Assembly: GCF_944321625.1 (NCBI RefSeq)
Contig: NZ_CALUMA010000029.1
Coordinates: 35,038 to 99,037 of the forward strand
Source of the DNA: an uncultured Slackia sp.
GTDB taxonomy: Bacteria; Actinomycetota; Coriobacteriia; Coriobacteriales; Eggerthellaceae
Direction of reading: 5' to 3'
Length of the DNA stretch: 64,000 nt
In this document: positions 8,671-19,100 of the stretch, in pieces
How the letters are laid out: each line of letters begins with the position of its first letter
Numbering within the stretch: the stretch's first letter is position 1
Translations under genes and position numbers: made by a program
The notes under the pieces: generated by a model
Seen by the model: only the letters and a program-made list of their open reading frames with translations
Databases searched by the model: none
What the model was told of the DNA's origin: nothing

Positions 8671-9960
8671 TTAGTGACGCTTGGCCAAATCGGCGTATTC
8701 GGGGAAACAATCAAGCGTTGTGAAGTAATCCGCCGGCGTTTCGGCGCGACGGATGAGCTGGGCCGTTCCGTTCTCGCGCAGCAGCACCTCGGCGCTGCGG
8801 AGCTTGCCGTTGTAGTTGTAGCCCATGGAGTGCCCGTGCGCGCCCGTGTCGTGGATGACCAGCAGATCGCCCATATCGATGCGGGGCAGCGCGCGGTCAA
8901 TGGCGAACTTGTCGTTGTTCTCGCACAGGCCGCCCACCACGTCGTAGGTGTGGTCGCAGGGCCAATCCTCCTTGCCCGCCACCGTGATGTGGTGATACGC
9001 GCCGTAGATGGCCGGGCGCATCAGGTTGGCCGCGCATGCGTCCACGCCGATGTACTCCTTGTAGATATGCTTCTCGTGAATGGCGCGCGTGACCAGGCAG
9101 CCGTAAGGGCCCATCATGAAGCGGCCGAGCTCGGTGTAAATGGCCACGTCACCCATGCCGGCGGGCACCAGCACCTCCTCGTACACGCGGCGCACACCCT
9201 CGCCGATCACGCGGATGTCGTTGGGTTCCTGCTCGGGCGAGTAAGGAATGCCCACGCCGCCCGAGAGGTTGATGAAGCTAATGTGCGCGCCCGTTTCCTC
9301 CTGCAGGCGAACGGCCAGGTTGAACAGCACCTTTGCCAGCTCGGGGTAGTAGTCGTTGGTCACGGTGTTGCTGCAGAGGAAGGCGTGAATGCCAAAATTC
9401 TTGGCGCCCTTGGATTTGAGGATGCGGAACGCCTCGAACAGCTGCTCGGTGGTCATGCCGTATTTGGCATCGCCGGGGTTATCCATGATGCCGTTGCTGA
9501 TCTTGAACAGACCGCCCGGATTGTAGCGGCAGCTGATGGTTTCAGGGATGTGCCCGATGGTCTGCTCGAGGAAATCGATGTGCGTGATGTCATCCAGGTT
9601 GATGATGGCGCCCAGCTCATCGGCCAGCGCGTAGTCGGTCGCTGGGGTCTCGTTGGACGAAAACATCAGGTCATGGCCGTGTGCGCCGCACGCGTCGGCC
9701 AGCATGAGCTCCACGCCGGTGGCGCAGTCGCAGCCGCAACCATACTCGCGAAGGATGTTGATGAGGAACGGGTTGGGTGTTGCCTTGACGGCAAAATACT
9801 CGCGGAACCCAGGATTCCATGCGAACGCATCACGCATGGCCTCCATGTTGCGGCGAATACCGGCCTCATCATAGAGGTGGAACGGCGTAGGAAACTGGGC
9901 CGCGATGGCCTCCATCTGCTCTTTTGTGGCGAAGGGCTTCTTCTCCATAGGTGTGCGCAT
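8671..9960 (-). CDS. lysA: Diaminopimelate decarboxylase
   Basis: This is a fold-III PLP decarboxylase of 429 residues. The PLP lysine is in FAVKATPNP, the phosphate-binding glycines in GGVGIPY, and the late dimer-interface motif in GGLCENNDK. It removes CO2 from meso-DAP to give L-lysine. It belongs to the divergent LysA-like group lacking the canonical HIGSQ (here HAFLCSN), so a related substrate is possible, but the operon context supports LysA. The start at 9960 (MRTPMEKK) was chosen for AAGAGAAAGAGAG upstream; an in-frame ATG at 10014 would fall inside the leader. It is the first gene of the operon. Confidence 0.88.
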   Translation of the reverse strand: MRTPMEKKPFATKEQMEAIAAQFPTPFHLYDEAGIRRNMEAMRDAFAWNPGFREYFAVKATPNPFLINILREYGCGCDCATGVELMLADACGAHGHDLMFSSNETPATDYALADELGAIINLDDITHIDFLEQTIGHIPETISCRYNPGGLFKISNGIMDNPGDAKYGMTTEQLFEAFRILKSKGAKNFGIHAFLCSNTVTNDYYPELAKVLFNLAVRLQEETGAHISFINLSGGVGIPYSPEQEPNDIRVIGEGVRRVYEEVLVPAGMGDVAIYTELGRFMMGPYGCLVTRAIHEKHIYKEYIGVDACAANLMRPAIYGAYHHITVAGKEDWPCDHTYDVVGGLCENNDKFAIDRALPRIDMGDLLVIHDTGAHGHSMGYNYNGKLRSAEVLLRENGTAQLIRRAETPADYFTTLDCFPEYADLAKRH

Positions 9961-10019
9961 CTCTCTTTCTCTTGCTGTGCGGCGGCTGGCGATGTTTATA
10001 GGCGGCTGTAGCATCTACT

Positions 10020-10082
10020 ATCCCGTCATTTTGACGTTAAAATCTGCCCTTATCGCGATTTTTAGCGCCAAAATGACGGGAT
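10020..10082. repeat. Long near-perfect hairpin between riboswitch terminator and lysA
   Basis: Exact 14-bp arms (ATCCCGTCATTTTG at 10020-10033, its complement at 10069-10082) extend inward to about 25 bp with few mismatches. No U-run follows, so it is not a simple terminator. It is transcribed as part of the lysA leader when the riboswitch permits. Confidence 0.85.
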
Positions 10083-10110
10083 TTGCCTCGCGCCGCGCTG
10101 CCGCACAAAA

Positions 10111-10143
10111 CAAAAAAGCCAGCAAGGCGGCTGCCCTGCTGGC
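10111..10143 (-). terminator. Expression-platform terminator of the lysine riboswitch
   Basis: On the minus strand the stem GCCAGCA...TGCTGGC is followed by TTTTTTG. The 5' arm (CAGCAGG) can alternatively pair with CTTGCTG at the 3' edge of the aptamer, as expected for a transcription-attenuation switch. Confidence 0.88.
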
Positions 10144-10180
10144 GAATGTCACGCGCGACCCGCCGCAGACGAGCCTTCAG

Positions 10181-10345
10181 CAAGATAGCGCACCTGCGTA
10201 ATGCCGCAGACAGTCCTGCAGGTGTTTCCCACAGGCCCACCCGGAACGCCGCGCCCGGCGCCCGAATTCGGCGAGCTCGCCCCGCCCTGGCATCGTAGCC
10301 TGCCGGCTCCGCCAAGGGTCATCTCGCTCGCGCCTCTATCGTCGT
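10181..10345 (-). promoter_or_regulatory. Lysine riboswitch (L-box)
   Basis: On the minus strand the 5' edge reads GATAGAGGCGCGAG, matching the conserved L-box start GATAGAGGTGCGA. Inside are CTCGCCGAA (compare the conserved GTCGCCGAAG), AGGACTGTC (compare AGGCTGTC) and the closing GCTATC, which pairs with the initial GATAG as helix P1. The span of about 165 nt fits the class. It lies between a consensus promoter and an intrinsic terminator upstream of lysA-dapA-dapB-dapH, so lysine should promote premature termination. Confidence 0.92.
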
Positions 10346-10348
10346 TCG

Positions 10349-10377
10349 AAAGTACCGCTTGAGCGCGATGGAGTCAA
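10349..10377 (-). promoter_or_regulatory. Promoter of the lysine operon
   Basis: The minus strand reads TTGACT (10377-10372), a 17-bp spacer, then TACTTT (10354-10349). The predicted transcript start near 10342 coincides with the 5' edge of the riboswitch. Confidence 0.8.
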
Positions 10378-10566
10378 CAATGAAACGGCAGGCTGCATGA
10401 AAAGTAACCTGTTTGCAATATGACGCATAAGAATGCAGGGTGAGCTCTCATAAATATGGGATGTGTTGGTTGTGGCCCAACGGGCTGCCCAAAACCACTG
10501 TTAGAATCAAATTGCCAGCGAAGTCCGAGTTGCGGGCGGCGCTTCTTGAGAGAGGAGTGTTCGCCT

Positions 10567-10692
10567 ATGAACTTGTTTCTTGAAATCCTGAACTGCCTCG
10601 CCTCAGTGGCGACCGTAGCTACACTTGCTCTTGAGCTTGCCGAGCTATGGCGGGACCATAAGCAACAACAAACGGATGACGAAGGGAGATAG
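10567..10692 (+). CDS. 41-residue membrane peptide, candidate type I toxin
   Basis: A short ORF with a good ribosome site (AGAGAGGAGTG, about 8 bases ahead) encodes a peptide with one predicted membrane helix (about residues 3-24) and a charged tail (ELWRDHKQQQTDDEGR). That layout resembles Fst/Ldr-type and holin-like type I toxins, although sequence identity cannot be claimed. A stem-loop (10697-10718) follows the stop at once. On the other strand an extended -10 promoter points back toward the gene, as in type I toxin-antitoxin loci. An in-frame upstream extension to 10456 is considered untranslated. It could instead be an ordinary small membrane protein. Confidence 0.6.
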   Translation: MNLFLEILNCLASVATVATLALELAELWRDHKQQQTDDEGR

Positions 10693-10696
10693 CGGA

Positions 10697-10777
10697 AAGC
10701 CCGGCGGCAACCGGGCTTCCTAAATCGTTGACCTGCGCCGCCCGTAACATTGTAAGACCCACACGGGCTTCGCTGGC
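10697..10777 (-). ncRNA. Predicted antisense RNA convergent with the small peptide gene
   Basis: The minus strand carries TGGTATACT (promoter at 10784-10792). A transcript starting near 10777 would run about 80 nt to the palindromic stem-loop AAGCCCGG/CCGGGCTT at 10697-10718, where it meets the 3' end of the peptide mRNA. A 7-bp direct repeat (ACGGGCT at 10480 and 10763) could provide further pairing, as in par/Fst loci. This is prediction only; neither direction has a strong U-run. Confidence 0.4.
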
Positions 10778-10783
10778 AACATC

Positions 10784-10792
10784 AGTATACCA
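10784..10792 (-). promoter_or_regulatory. Extended -10 promoter for the antisense RNA
   Basis: The minus strand reads TG-G-TATACT, a near-consensus extended -10. No good -35 hexamer is present, which is acceptable for extended -10 promoters. Confidence 0.5.
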
Positions 10793-10903
10793 TGCGCTTG
10801 CAAACCGAATAGCGCAGTCGATAAAGAAATGTATAATGCGCAGGACTCATTTTTTACAGGATGACCTGCCGAAAAAGTACGAAATCACACCCGAAGGACG
10901 CCC

Positions 10904-12313
10904 ATGGACGTAATGCAGACGAAGCAGCCGAAATACCCCGCCATCCCCGTCGACCCGGCCGATGCCACCGCAAGCATTGAGATTCCGGTGCTGCAGATGT
11001 TCCGCCGCAACCTGCATCGCATCCCCGAGCTGGACTTTGACCTGCCCGAAACCATCGAGTACGTAACCTCGCGCCTGGATAGCGTGCGCATGTCCATCGA
11101 CGAGCGCTTCGGGCCGGGGTTCTGCCGCGTGTTCTCGCCCTGCGAAGGCTCCGTGTGCGCGTTCTTCGACCGCGGGTCCGAGCACACCACCGCCATCCGC
11201 GCCGATATGGACGCGCTCCCGGTGACCGAGCGCACCGGCGCCCGCTACGCCTCGCAGCACGAAGGCCGCATGCACGCGTGCGGGCACGACGGCCACATGG
11301 CCATGGTGCTCATGCTCGCGCAATGGATTTCGGCATATTATGACCAGCTGCCGCGCAATGTACTGCTGGTGTTCCAACCTGCGGAGGAAACCACGGGCGG
11401 CGCCAACAACATCTGCAAGTCGGGCGTGTTCGAGGACTACCGCGTGGACCGCATCTTCGGGTTCCACCTGTGGCCCGACCTGCCCGCCGGCCAGATCGCC
11501 AGCCGCCCCGGCGCGCTGCTCGCCGCCGGCAACGAGACCCTGGTCACGTTCCACGGCAAGAGCTCGCACATCGCCAAGGCGGCCGAAGGGGCCGACGCAA
11601 TGGAGGCGTGCGCGCGCTTTTACCTGGACGCATACGATTACATGGCGCAGCGCCAGAAGGAAGAGCCGTGCCTGCTGAAGTTCGGCCGCATGGAGGCGGG
11701 TACCGTGTGCAACGCCATCGCCGCCACGGCGTACATCCATGGCAGCCTGCGCACGTTCAGCGTCGAGATGGGTGAGCGGTGCCGCCGTGAACTGGCCGAA
11801 CTCGCGCAACGCCGCGCCGCCGAGGCGGGATGCACCGTCGATGTGCATTTTGCCGACGGGTATCCGCCCGTGGTGAACGATGCGGAACTGTACGCGATGG
11901 CCGCCGACGCGCTCGCGAAAGCCGACGTCCAACGCGCGAAGGAACTGCAAACCGAAGAAGCTGCCATGCGTAGGAATGCCGAAATCGCCCAAAAGGGGCT
12001 CGACCAGAAGGCCAACTCTGGCGACTCGCTTGGCGAAATGGACGCCCTGGATGCCGCGCACCTCGCCTACATGGCCCAGGCCGCCAAGTCGCCCGACGGC
12101 ATGGTGCCCGCCCCCGCGCTTGCCCCCGTCGAGCTGCCCGAGCCGCTGCTGATCGCCGAGGATTTCGCGTTCTACCAGCGCCATCTGCCCGGCGTGTTCA
12201 TGCTGCTGGGCACCGGCACGGGCATCCCCCTGCACGCCGACACGTTCGATTTCAACGAGAGCGTGCTGCTGCAGGGCCTGACCGCTTACAAGGCCCTCGT
12301 GATGATGGAATAG
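10904..12313 (+). CDS. M20-family amidohydrolase/peptidase, candidate N-acetyl-DAP deacetylase
   Basis: This 469-residue metallo-amidohydrolase of the M20D type carries NLHRIPEL, D101 in IRADMDALPV, the zinc motif HACGHDGH (residues 124-131), QPAEE, and a C-terminal IAEDFAFY. These enzymes cleave N-acyl amino acids. Because the adjacent operon uses the acetylase branch (dapH), which requires N-acetyl-DAP deacetylase of this family, that role is a reasonable inference; hippurate or indole-acetyl-amino-acid hydrolase is the alternative. A charged, Ala-rich insertion of about 75 residues (around residues 340-415) precedes the EDF motif and is unusual. GAAGGA precedes the start. It is divergent from the lysine operon and has no riboswitch of its own. 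Confidence 0.82.
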   Translation: MDVMQTKQPKYPAIPVDPADATASIEIPVLQMFRRNLHRIPELDFDLPETIEYVTSRLDSVRMSIDERFGPGFCRVFSPCEGSVCAFFDRGSEHTTAIRADMDALPVTERTGARYASQHEGRMHACGHDGHMAMVLMLAQWISAYYDQLPRNVLLVFQPAEETTGGANNICKSGVFEDYRVDRIFGFHLWPDLPAGQIASRPGALLAAGNETLVTFHGKSSHIAKAAEGADAMEACARFYLDAYDYMAQRQKEEPCLLKFGRMEAGTVCNAIAATAYIHGSLRTFSVEMGERCRRELAELAQRRAAEAGCTVDVHFADGYPPVVNDAELYAMAADALAKADVQRAKELQTEEAAMRRNAEIAQKGLDQKANSGDSLGEMDALDAAHLAYMAQAAKSPDGMVPAPALAPVELPEPLLIAEDFAFYQRHLPGVFMLLGTGTGIPLHADTFDFNESVLLQGLTAYKALVMME

Positions 12314-12347
12314 GGCTCCAGCCAAATACTCATAGAAGCAAACCTTG

Positions 12348-12447
12348 GTAACTCAATCAGCTAACTGGTTGAGTTACTGTCTATTTCGGCCTGATTTCTG
12401 GTTGTGTTACTGTCATTTTGAGGCAGTTTTACGGTTGTGTTAGTGTC
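12348..12447. repeat. Three 33-bp-period repeats plus one inverted copy
   Basis: The word GGTTGWGTTASTGTC starts at 12367, 12400 and 12433, exactly 33 bp apart. An inverted partner (GTAACTCAATCAG, from 12348) pairs with the first copy to form a hairpin at 12348-12377. The 18-bp gaps also show weak similarity. It lies just after the M20 gene. Confidence 0.85.
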
Positions 12448-12483
12448 ACACGGCGTTGGCCGGCCACCAAATTCATTCATATA

Positions 12484-12517
12484 CAAAACGAGCCCCGAGG
12501 GATTCCTCAGGGCTCGT
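12484..12517 (-). terminator. Terminator of the surface-protein operon
   Basis: A 13-bp stem with one mismatch (ACGAGCCCCGAGG at 12488-12500) is followed on the minus strand by TTTTGTAT, shortly after the stop at 12536. Confidence 0.85.
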
Positions 12518-12535
12518 TGCATTTAGCGTGGGGCG

Positions 12536-13099
12536 CTAGCCGATGATGGCGGCAAGCTCCTCGCGCGAGGCGAAGGGCTTGGTGGTGCCGGTAGCAACCT
12601 CGACCACTTCGCCCTCCCAGGTTTCCTGGGACTCAGGCTGGCCCTCAGCGGCGGGCTGGGCATCGCCCTGCGCCCCCGTCTGCGAGCCGGCCTCTGCGGG
12701 CTTGAACGTGTCGGTGCGCACGACCCACTTGTACTCGATGGGGTTGTTCGCATCCTTCAGATCGGGCTCGTTGGCCTTGGAGAAGCCGTACTCCAGGTTG
12801 GCGAGCGCGCCTGCGATGGAGGCGGTGGCGGTGGCGCCGGGAGCCACGGAACGCAGCCCCGTCTCGCTGTTGTAGAACTGGCCATCGGACACGAACATGG
12901 TGCGGATCTGGTGCTGGCGCTTCTGCTCGGTTTTCACCACAGCAATCACGCCAATCACGATGACCGCCCACCAGACGATGCTCACGATGAGGTCCAGCGG
13001 CTGGTCCACCTGGTTAAAGCCCAGCCAGTACCACAGCCAGAGCAGGAAGGCGGAAACGGCTGCCAGGACAACGGTAAGAACAACGTTGATCTTCTTCAT
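12536..13099 (-). CDS. Small two-helix membrane protein downstream of giant surface protein
   Basis: This 187-residue protein is not recognised as a named family. Two membrane helices lie at about residues 5-27 and 36-58, followed by a basic patch (KTEQKRQHQ) and a soluble, acidic, Gln/Glu-rich tail. The start is preceded by a strong AGGGAGGAGG. Only 15 bases separate it from the stop of the surface protein, so the two are co-transcribed, and this protein may assist in membrane anchoring or display. That role is inference from position. Confidence 0.75.
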   Translation of the reverse strand: MKKINVVLTVVLAAVSAFLLWLWYWLGFNQVDQPLDLIVSIVWWAVIVIGVIAVVKTEQKRQHQIRTMFVSDGQFYNSETGLRSVAPGATATASIAGALANLEYGFSKANEPDLKDANNPIEYKWVVRTDTFKPAEAGSQTGAQGDAQPAAEGQPESQETWEGEVVEVATGTTKPFASREELAAIIG

Positions 13100-13114
13100 C
13101 CTAATCCTCCTCCC

Positions 13115-16100
13115 TTACGCGGCGGCGTTCTGGTTGGGGTTCTGCTCGTCGTCGACGCCCAGAACCTGGTTCTCGTAGCTGTGCAGGTCGCTGGTGTAGC
13201 GGCTGCGGCGGACGCCCACGCCCGCGAAGTAGATGCCCGAGAGCACGATGCCCACGATCATCAGCCAGTGGACCCAGCAGTTCTCGTGCTGGTCGGCGCC
13301 GGTGTCGGTGCCGGATGCCAACGGCGTGGAGTCGTCAGCGATGGTGGACTCGGTGCGGCCGGAGGTCAGCGGAGTGTCATCGTCGTCGATGGTCTCCTCG
13401 GTGGCCTCTTCGTCGCCCTCGTCGGTGGCGTCGTCATCGCCCGCGGCGGGAGTGGGAACTCCCGTGCCGGGGCCAGGCGTCGGCGTGCCAGGAACGTCCG
13501 GGCCGGGCGTCGGGTTGTCCGGAGTGTCCGGGCCGGGCGTCGGCGGAGTAGGTTCGTCACCACCCTGGTCGGGTGCGGCCGTAATGGTAAGCGTGCCAGG
13601 CACAACCGTCAGCGTGTAGTTGCTGGCCAGGAAGTTGCCGTTCGGGTTGTCAGCCAGAGCAAGGCTACCCTGGTTGATTGCGTACGTGCCCACTGCCTCG
13701 CCACGATCGCGGGTGAAGCCGCCGGACCAGCCGGGAATCTCACCGGCCACGACGCCGCTGTAGCGGGACGTGAACGTCGGATCAGCGGAGCCGGCAACCT
13801 TGGTCTGATCGTTGATGCGAACCACAACCTCGGCAGGATTGATCTGGTACGTGCGCTCCACGGAGCCAGCATAGTCGCCCATGCCCGTGATGGTCACCGT
13901 GATGGTGCCGGTCACGTTGGTGCGGTCGTCCGTGCTGTAGGACACGGTGTAGTCCTCGCCCTCAGTAAGCACGTTGCCCTCGGAATCGGTGACAACGGGT
14001 GCCCACGTCTGGTCGTTGCCGTTATAGGTAACGTCAGTCGGGCTGCCCACGGTCGCGCCGGTGTAGAACGGCTGGTCCGGGTTGTCCGGGTCGGGATCGC
14101 TCGGATCGGGGTCGCCAGGCTCCGGGTTGTCCGGATCGGGATCCTCGGGGTCAATCGACTGCGGGAACACGGTCAGCATGCCAGGGTTCTCAATAACCTT
14201 GTAGTTATTGCGATCGCCGGTGCTGATTTGGAAGCTGAAGGCGTTGGAACTCTGACCGACTTCGGTCTGAGAACCGTACACGTCAACGTCGATGGCGTCC
14301 TCGCCCTGCAGGCCCTGAACGTTGTAGTCGTCAGCAGTCAGCGGCGTGCCATCGAACACCTTGCTTGCGCTCGGCGTAGTGATGGTGAGCTCGACCTGCA
14401 AGATCTCATAGGTCTTCTCAACCGTACCCGCATACTGACCGATGCCCGTGATGGTCACCGTAACAGTACCAACGTTGGTCACATCATCAGAGTAGCTGAC
14501 GGTGTAGTCAGCGCCCTTAGTGAGAACCTTGCCCTGCGCGTCCGTAACGACGGGCTCCCAAGCCTGGGCAGAACCGTTGTAGTACACGTCGCTCGGGTCG
14601 CTAACCGTCGCGCCGGTGTAGAACGGCTGGTCCGGGTTGTCCGGATCGGGGTCGCTCGGGTCAGGATCCTCAGGGTCGATGGACTGCGGGAACACGGTCA
14701 GCTTGCCAGGTACAACGGTAACGTTGTAGTTACCAGCCTGCGCCGTATACTCGTTGCCTTCGCCCGCGAATACCATAGTGGCATCGTTGGCGCTCTGGCC
14801 AATGGTCAGCTGACCGCTGTCGCCAAAGTCGACGCCATAGGTCTCACCCTCGACGAACGAACCGGAAGTAACCTCGTAGGTTTCATTGGTGAGCATGGTG
14901 CCGTCATAGACCTTAGAAGCGCTGTCGGTGGTGATGGTCACCGGGCGCTGCGTCACCTGAACGGTAGCGCTCACAACTGCGGAATCCTCGAAGTTGGGGT
15001 TCGTCGCCTTCACGTAGATTGTCAAGGTGCCCACGTTGGTGATGCTGGGCTTCTCAGTGGTCCAGGTCTCACCGTCCGTAGAGAACAGCAGCGTGGAGCC
15101 GGACTCGGAAGCCGTCGCATCGATGCTCAGAGGCTGGCCGTCGTAGACCTTAGTGTTGTCCGCAGCCTGCGAGGTGAGCTTCACCTCATTGCCGCCAGCG
15201 GCGGTAATGGTGAAGTTGCCCCTGTCAACCGTGTAGGCATAGTTGGCATTCTGGTTGGCAACGGTGGCGTCCAGAGCGTCCTCGTATACATCAACATTCT
15301 CATCGGTGCCTTCGCCCTCGCGGACGATGGCGATGTCGCCGAGGGTATCAACGGTCTTGGTCTCCACGTTGGTGTAGAGCGGCAATTCGGTACCCGCGAG
15401 CACCACGGAGTAGCCGTTGTAGTCCTCGGGATCCTTCTCGCGGTACACCTTGGTGGAGTCATTCACCAGGATGGTCGCCTTAGCAGGAGCAATCTGGAAG
15501 GTCTGAGCAACCTCACCAGAGTAGTTGTTGATGCCCTTCACGGTAACAGTCGCAGGGCTGTCCTCAGACGTAGCGTTGACGTTGTTGTCGTAGGTGACAA
15601 CGTAGTCGCCCGTCACGCCACCATCAGTGCTAGCAATAAGTTTGTTGCCGTCGGAGTCAGTTACGACAATCTCAGGCAGCTGGTAGTCGCCATCGTACGT
15701 CTGGTCGGCAGGCGCGGAGATCTTAACGCCCGGGTTGGAGGGATCGTCAGGATCAATCGACTGCGTCGTGATGGTGCCGGTAGCCGTCACCTCAACGAGC
15801 TCGTAATTGCCCGCGTCCTCTCCGGTCAGGCCGGTCAACGCAATCAGGCCGCCCTCGTTGCTCGTGACTAGAGGCTCGTCCTCATGCTTGTCGGCCTTAG
15901 CATACGCAGCATCTGCCTTGGCAATAGCGCCAACACTGATGTCGTCACCATTGACCACGCCGGACTGGGGTGCACTCGTGGCACCAAGCGTCAGAATCAC
16001 ATCCTCAAGCAGAGCATCCGTGCCGTCGTACGTCTTCATGGCAGAGCCAGAAGCGGTCACCGGGCGCGGGTTGATGGTCAGCTTGCCGTCGACGCTCTCG

Positions 16101-19100
16101 CCGAAGGTGTAGCTCTTGGTGACGTCGGTCTCGCCGCGCATGACCTTGTAGGAGGTCACGGCGTTCTTGCCCTCGTCGCCCACGTTGGTGGCGGAGCCCT
16201 CGACGGTCACGACCAGCTTGTCGCCCTCGAGCAGGATGTCCTCGGCGTTGGAGGTCCAGCCGTCGTCGGTGAGCGCGGCGCCGTCGTAGACCTTGTCGGC
16301 GGAGTCGGCCGTGATGACGATGGTGCCCTCGACGCCGGTGATGGTCAGCGTGCCGGCGACGGTGGTGACGGTGTAGTTGGCCGTCACGTCGTTGCCGTCG
16401 GCGTCGGTGATCTCGACGTCGTCCTTGCCGGTGATGGTGCCGGGGTAGGTGCCGGCGACGGTGCCCTTGGCGGACGCCTTGACGTTGGAGGTCTGGCCGG
16501 AGACCAGGCCGGTGCCCTCGCCGTCGTTGGTGGTGACGCCGGTCAGCTCGATCTCGGAGCCGGTGTAGTCGCGCGTGGCGGACTCGCCGGTGAAGGTCAC
16601 CGGGCGCTTATTAATCTTAAACTGGCCAGGGTTAACGGTAACCGTAAAGCGATCGGTCACGTCATTGCCGTCAGCATCGATGACTTGGAGGTTATCCCTA
16701 TTGACTTCGGTGTCTACAGCTTCACCCATCGCGTTAGCGCCGGAAGCAGTCGAAGTCACGCCCTTAACATAATAGGTTTGGCCATCGACATTCACAGAAA
16801 CGCCGTTCTCGGTTTCATTTTCAAAACCAGAAACTGATTGCTTGGAACCGTTATAGACGAGGTCGATTGCAGACTTACCAGTGATGGAAACTTCCATCTT
16901 CTTGGCGAAATGCGCCGTATAAGTCGCATCCTCCTTGACGTTCTGAGGAGCGAACTTCGCGTCGGTACTTACCTCTTTGCCCTCAGCATCGGTCCAGTTA
17001 ACGAAGTAATAGCCCTCGCTGGGAGTAGCGGTGGAGCCATTGGCGTTTTCACCGTACTTGACCGTCTCGGATTCCGGGTCAACCTGACCGCCGTTTTCGG
17101 CCTTATAGTTAACAGTAAATTCCTTCTTGGTGAGTTTTACGGTAACGGTTGCGCCGCCGGGGACGTTGTCCAGCATCCAGCTATCGCCGCTGCCCTTCAA
17201 CTCGAACTTCGCAACCTTGCTGTTGTCGACTTCACCAACCGTATCATTGGTTTTATCAGACACAACATCAACGTCATAGCCTTCAGGTACGTCGATATTA
17301 AGCGCGATATCTGCGCAGTTCAGATTGTCGTAGGTATACGTAATCTTGAGATTATCGCCGTCAGGGGCCGCATTGAAGTTATCTGTGCCGCCGCCAGCTG
17401 TGTATTCCGTTGCCTCAACAATGCCATTAGCCGAAACGGGCGTACCGTCTTTCTCCACTTTCACGGTAATAGCGTCGCCATCAAAAGTGACCTGGGTGAA
17501 CTTCGCCGTGAAAGAGCCGCCCGTAAACACGCCTTCGTCATTCTTGATGGGCGTCAGCGTGTCGCCTTCAAGCTTAACGCCGTTTGCGGCAGCATTTTCG
17601 GTTGTAATCTCTTCGCCATCAGAGTTGTACCAGCCGGCAAACTCATAATATTCATTAGCTGTCGGAGTAGAGCCCTTCGGCTCGCCCGTGTCGGGTTTGA
17701 CGCTGTCCCTGTAATTACTCAGGGTACCGCCTTCATCCGGATCAACCGAGTATGTGTAAACTACGGCGTCCTTCTCTTGCCAGATTGCGTAGAGGGTGAC
17801 GCTGCTACCGGGCATCTCAAAGCTATTGGTGCCGTCCTCGGTATAGGTCGGAGTTGTGGCGCTAGAGTCAGTATCCCACCCCAAGAATGTATAGCCGGCC
17901 TTGCTAGGAATGGCGGTGAAGTCGACGTCGACAGTCGCACCCTCCATGTACTGCTTACTGGTAGGCACGTAATTTGAGCCGCCATTCGGATTGTACGAAA
18001 CCCAATGCTCGGCCTTGTCAACAATTACGCCATCGACATGGTAGTGGTCGCCGCTCTTCTTGATTACATACCAGACAATCTCCTGCGTCTCAGGGTCGTA
18101 GCTCATCCTGTTTTCGCCAGTATGAGTCCGATTCCACTCTTGAATTTTCGCCTGAATAGTAGCGTCACTCGGCGCCTCGTTGATGTTCGCCGCTACAAGT
18201 GCATTGTTGTTGTTGATTGCGACTCCCTGTTTGATGGAGCCCCGCATACCCGTACCGCAGCCTCCGGGGAAGTAGCCAGCGCCGCCACCGCCGATATTCG
18301 CATCGGGCTCGTAGGGAATGTCGCCCTTGATGCGGAGGAAGAACTCTGCGCGAACGTTGTCCTCTGCATCGTCATCCGCCCAAATGGCGTAATACGTCTC
18401 TCCGTTGCTAACAGTAATCTCCTGCGGCGTATACGTCAGATTCTGACCGGTCTTATCAGTGGACCACCCGACGAAGGTGTAGCCGTCCCTGCTGAATCCA
18501 CTCTCCTCAAGCGTGGGGAGGGACATCCTATAATTGCCGTTCTCTATCTCAGAGGTGGTCTTAGTGAAGCCCTCTCCCTGCCCGCCATTCGGATCGAAGG
18601 TGACGGTGATCTCGGAGACCTCAACATGAACGCGGAGGATTTCTTCGCCATTACATGTAATAACAGCGTCGCCGGGAGCAACCGCGGTGACCGTCTGGGT
18701 GTTGTTTTGGCTGAATCTGCCAGACGTCGTTACGGTCGCCACCTTGGTGTTCGACGACCTCCAGTTGTGGCTATGAAACCATCCGTCATCGTTGCAGGTC
18801 ACATCCGTTTCGTCTCCGACATTCATGTCCTTGGTAGCGGCACGCGCAGCCTGAGCGCTCGCAGCGGTAACCGCAGAAACCTGGATGTTGGATCCCTCGA
18901 TAACCTGCTCGGCAGGAATGGTATAAACGCCGTCCTCGCCGGAAACCTCAGAGGTCTCGCCGGCGTCCGTCACGGTGACGCTCTCGAGCTCGTAATCCTC
19001 GGCAGGCTCGACGGTCAGGGCGAGGTCCTCGTCAGCTGCAACCTCAACGTCCTGGGACTCGGAGACCTTCTGTTCCTCGCCCTCGGCGTTGGTCAGGGTG

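Noticed and set aside
7735..10011. 758-codon open frame on the plus strand opposite dapA and lysA
   Set aside because: It is the antisense shadow of two well-supported enzymes, His/Val/Gly-rich, and has no ribosome site. High GC makes long antisense frames common here.
12367..12447. 33-bp-period repeats considered as a CRISPR array
   Set aside because: Only three 15-bp repeats with 18-bp gaps that resemble each other, no cas genes and no leader.
12911..15871. 986-codon open frame on the plus strand opposite the surface protein
   Set aside because: Its repetitive, Val/Arg-rich translation mirrors the Ig-like repeats on the real coding strand.
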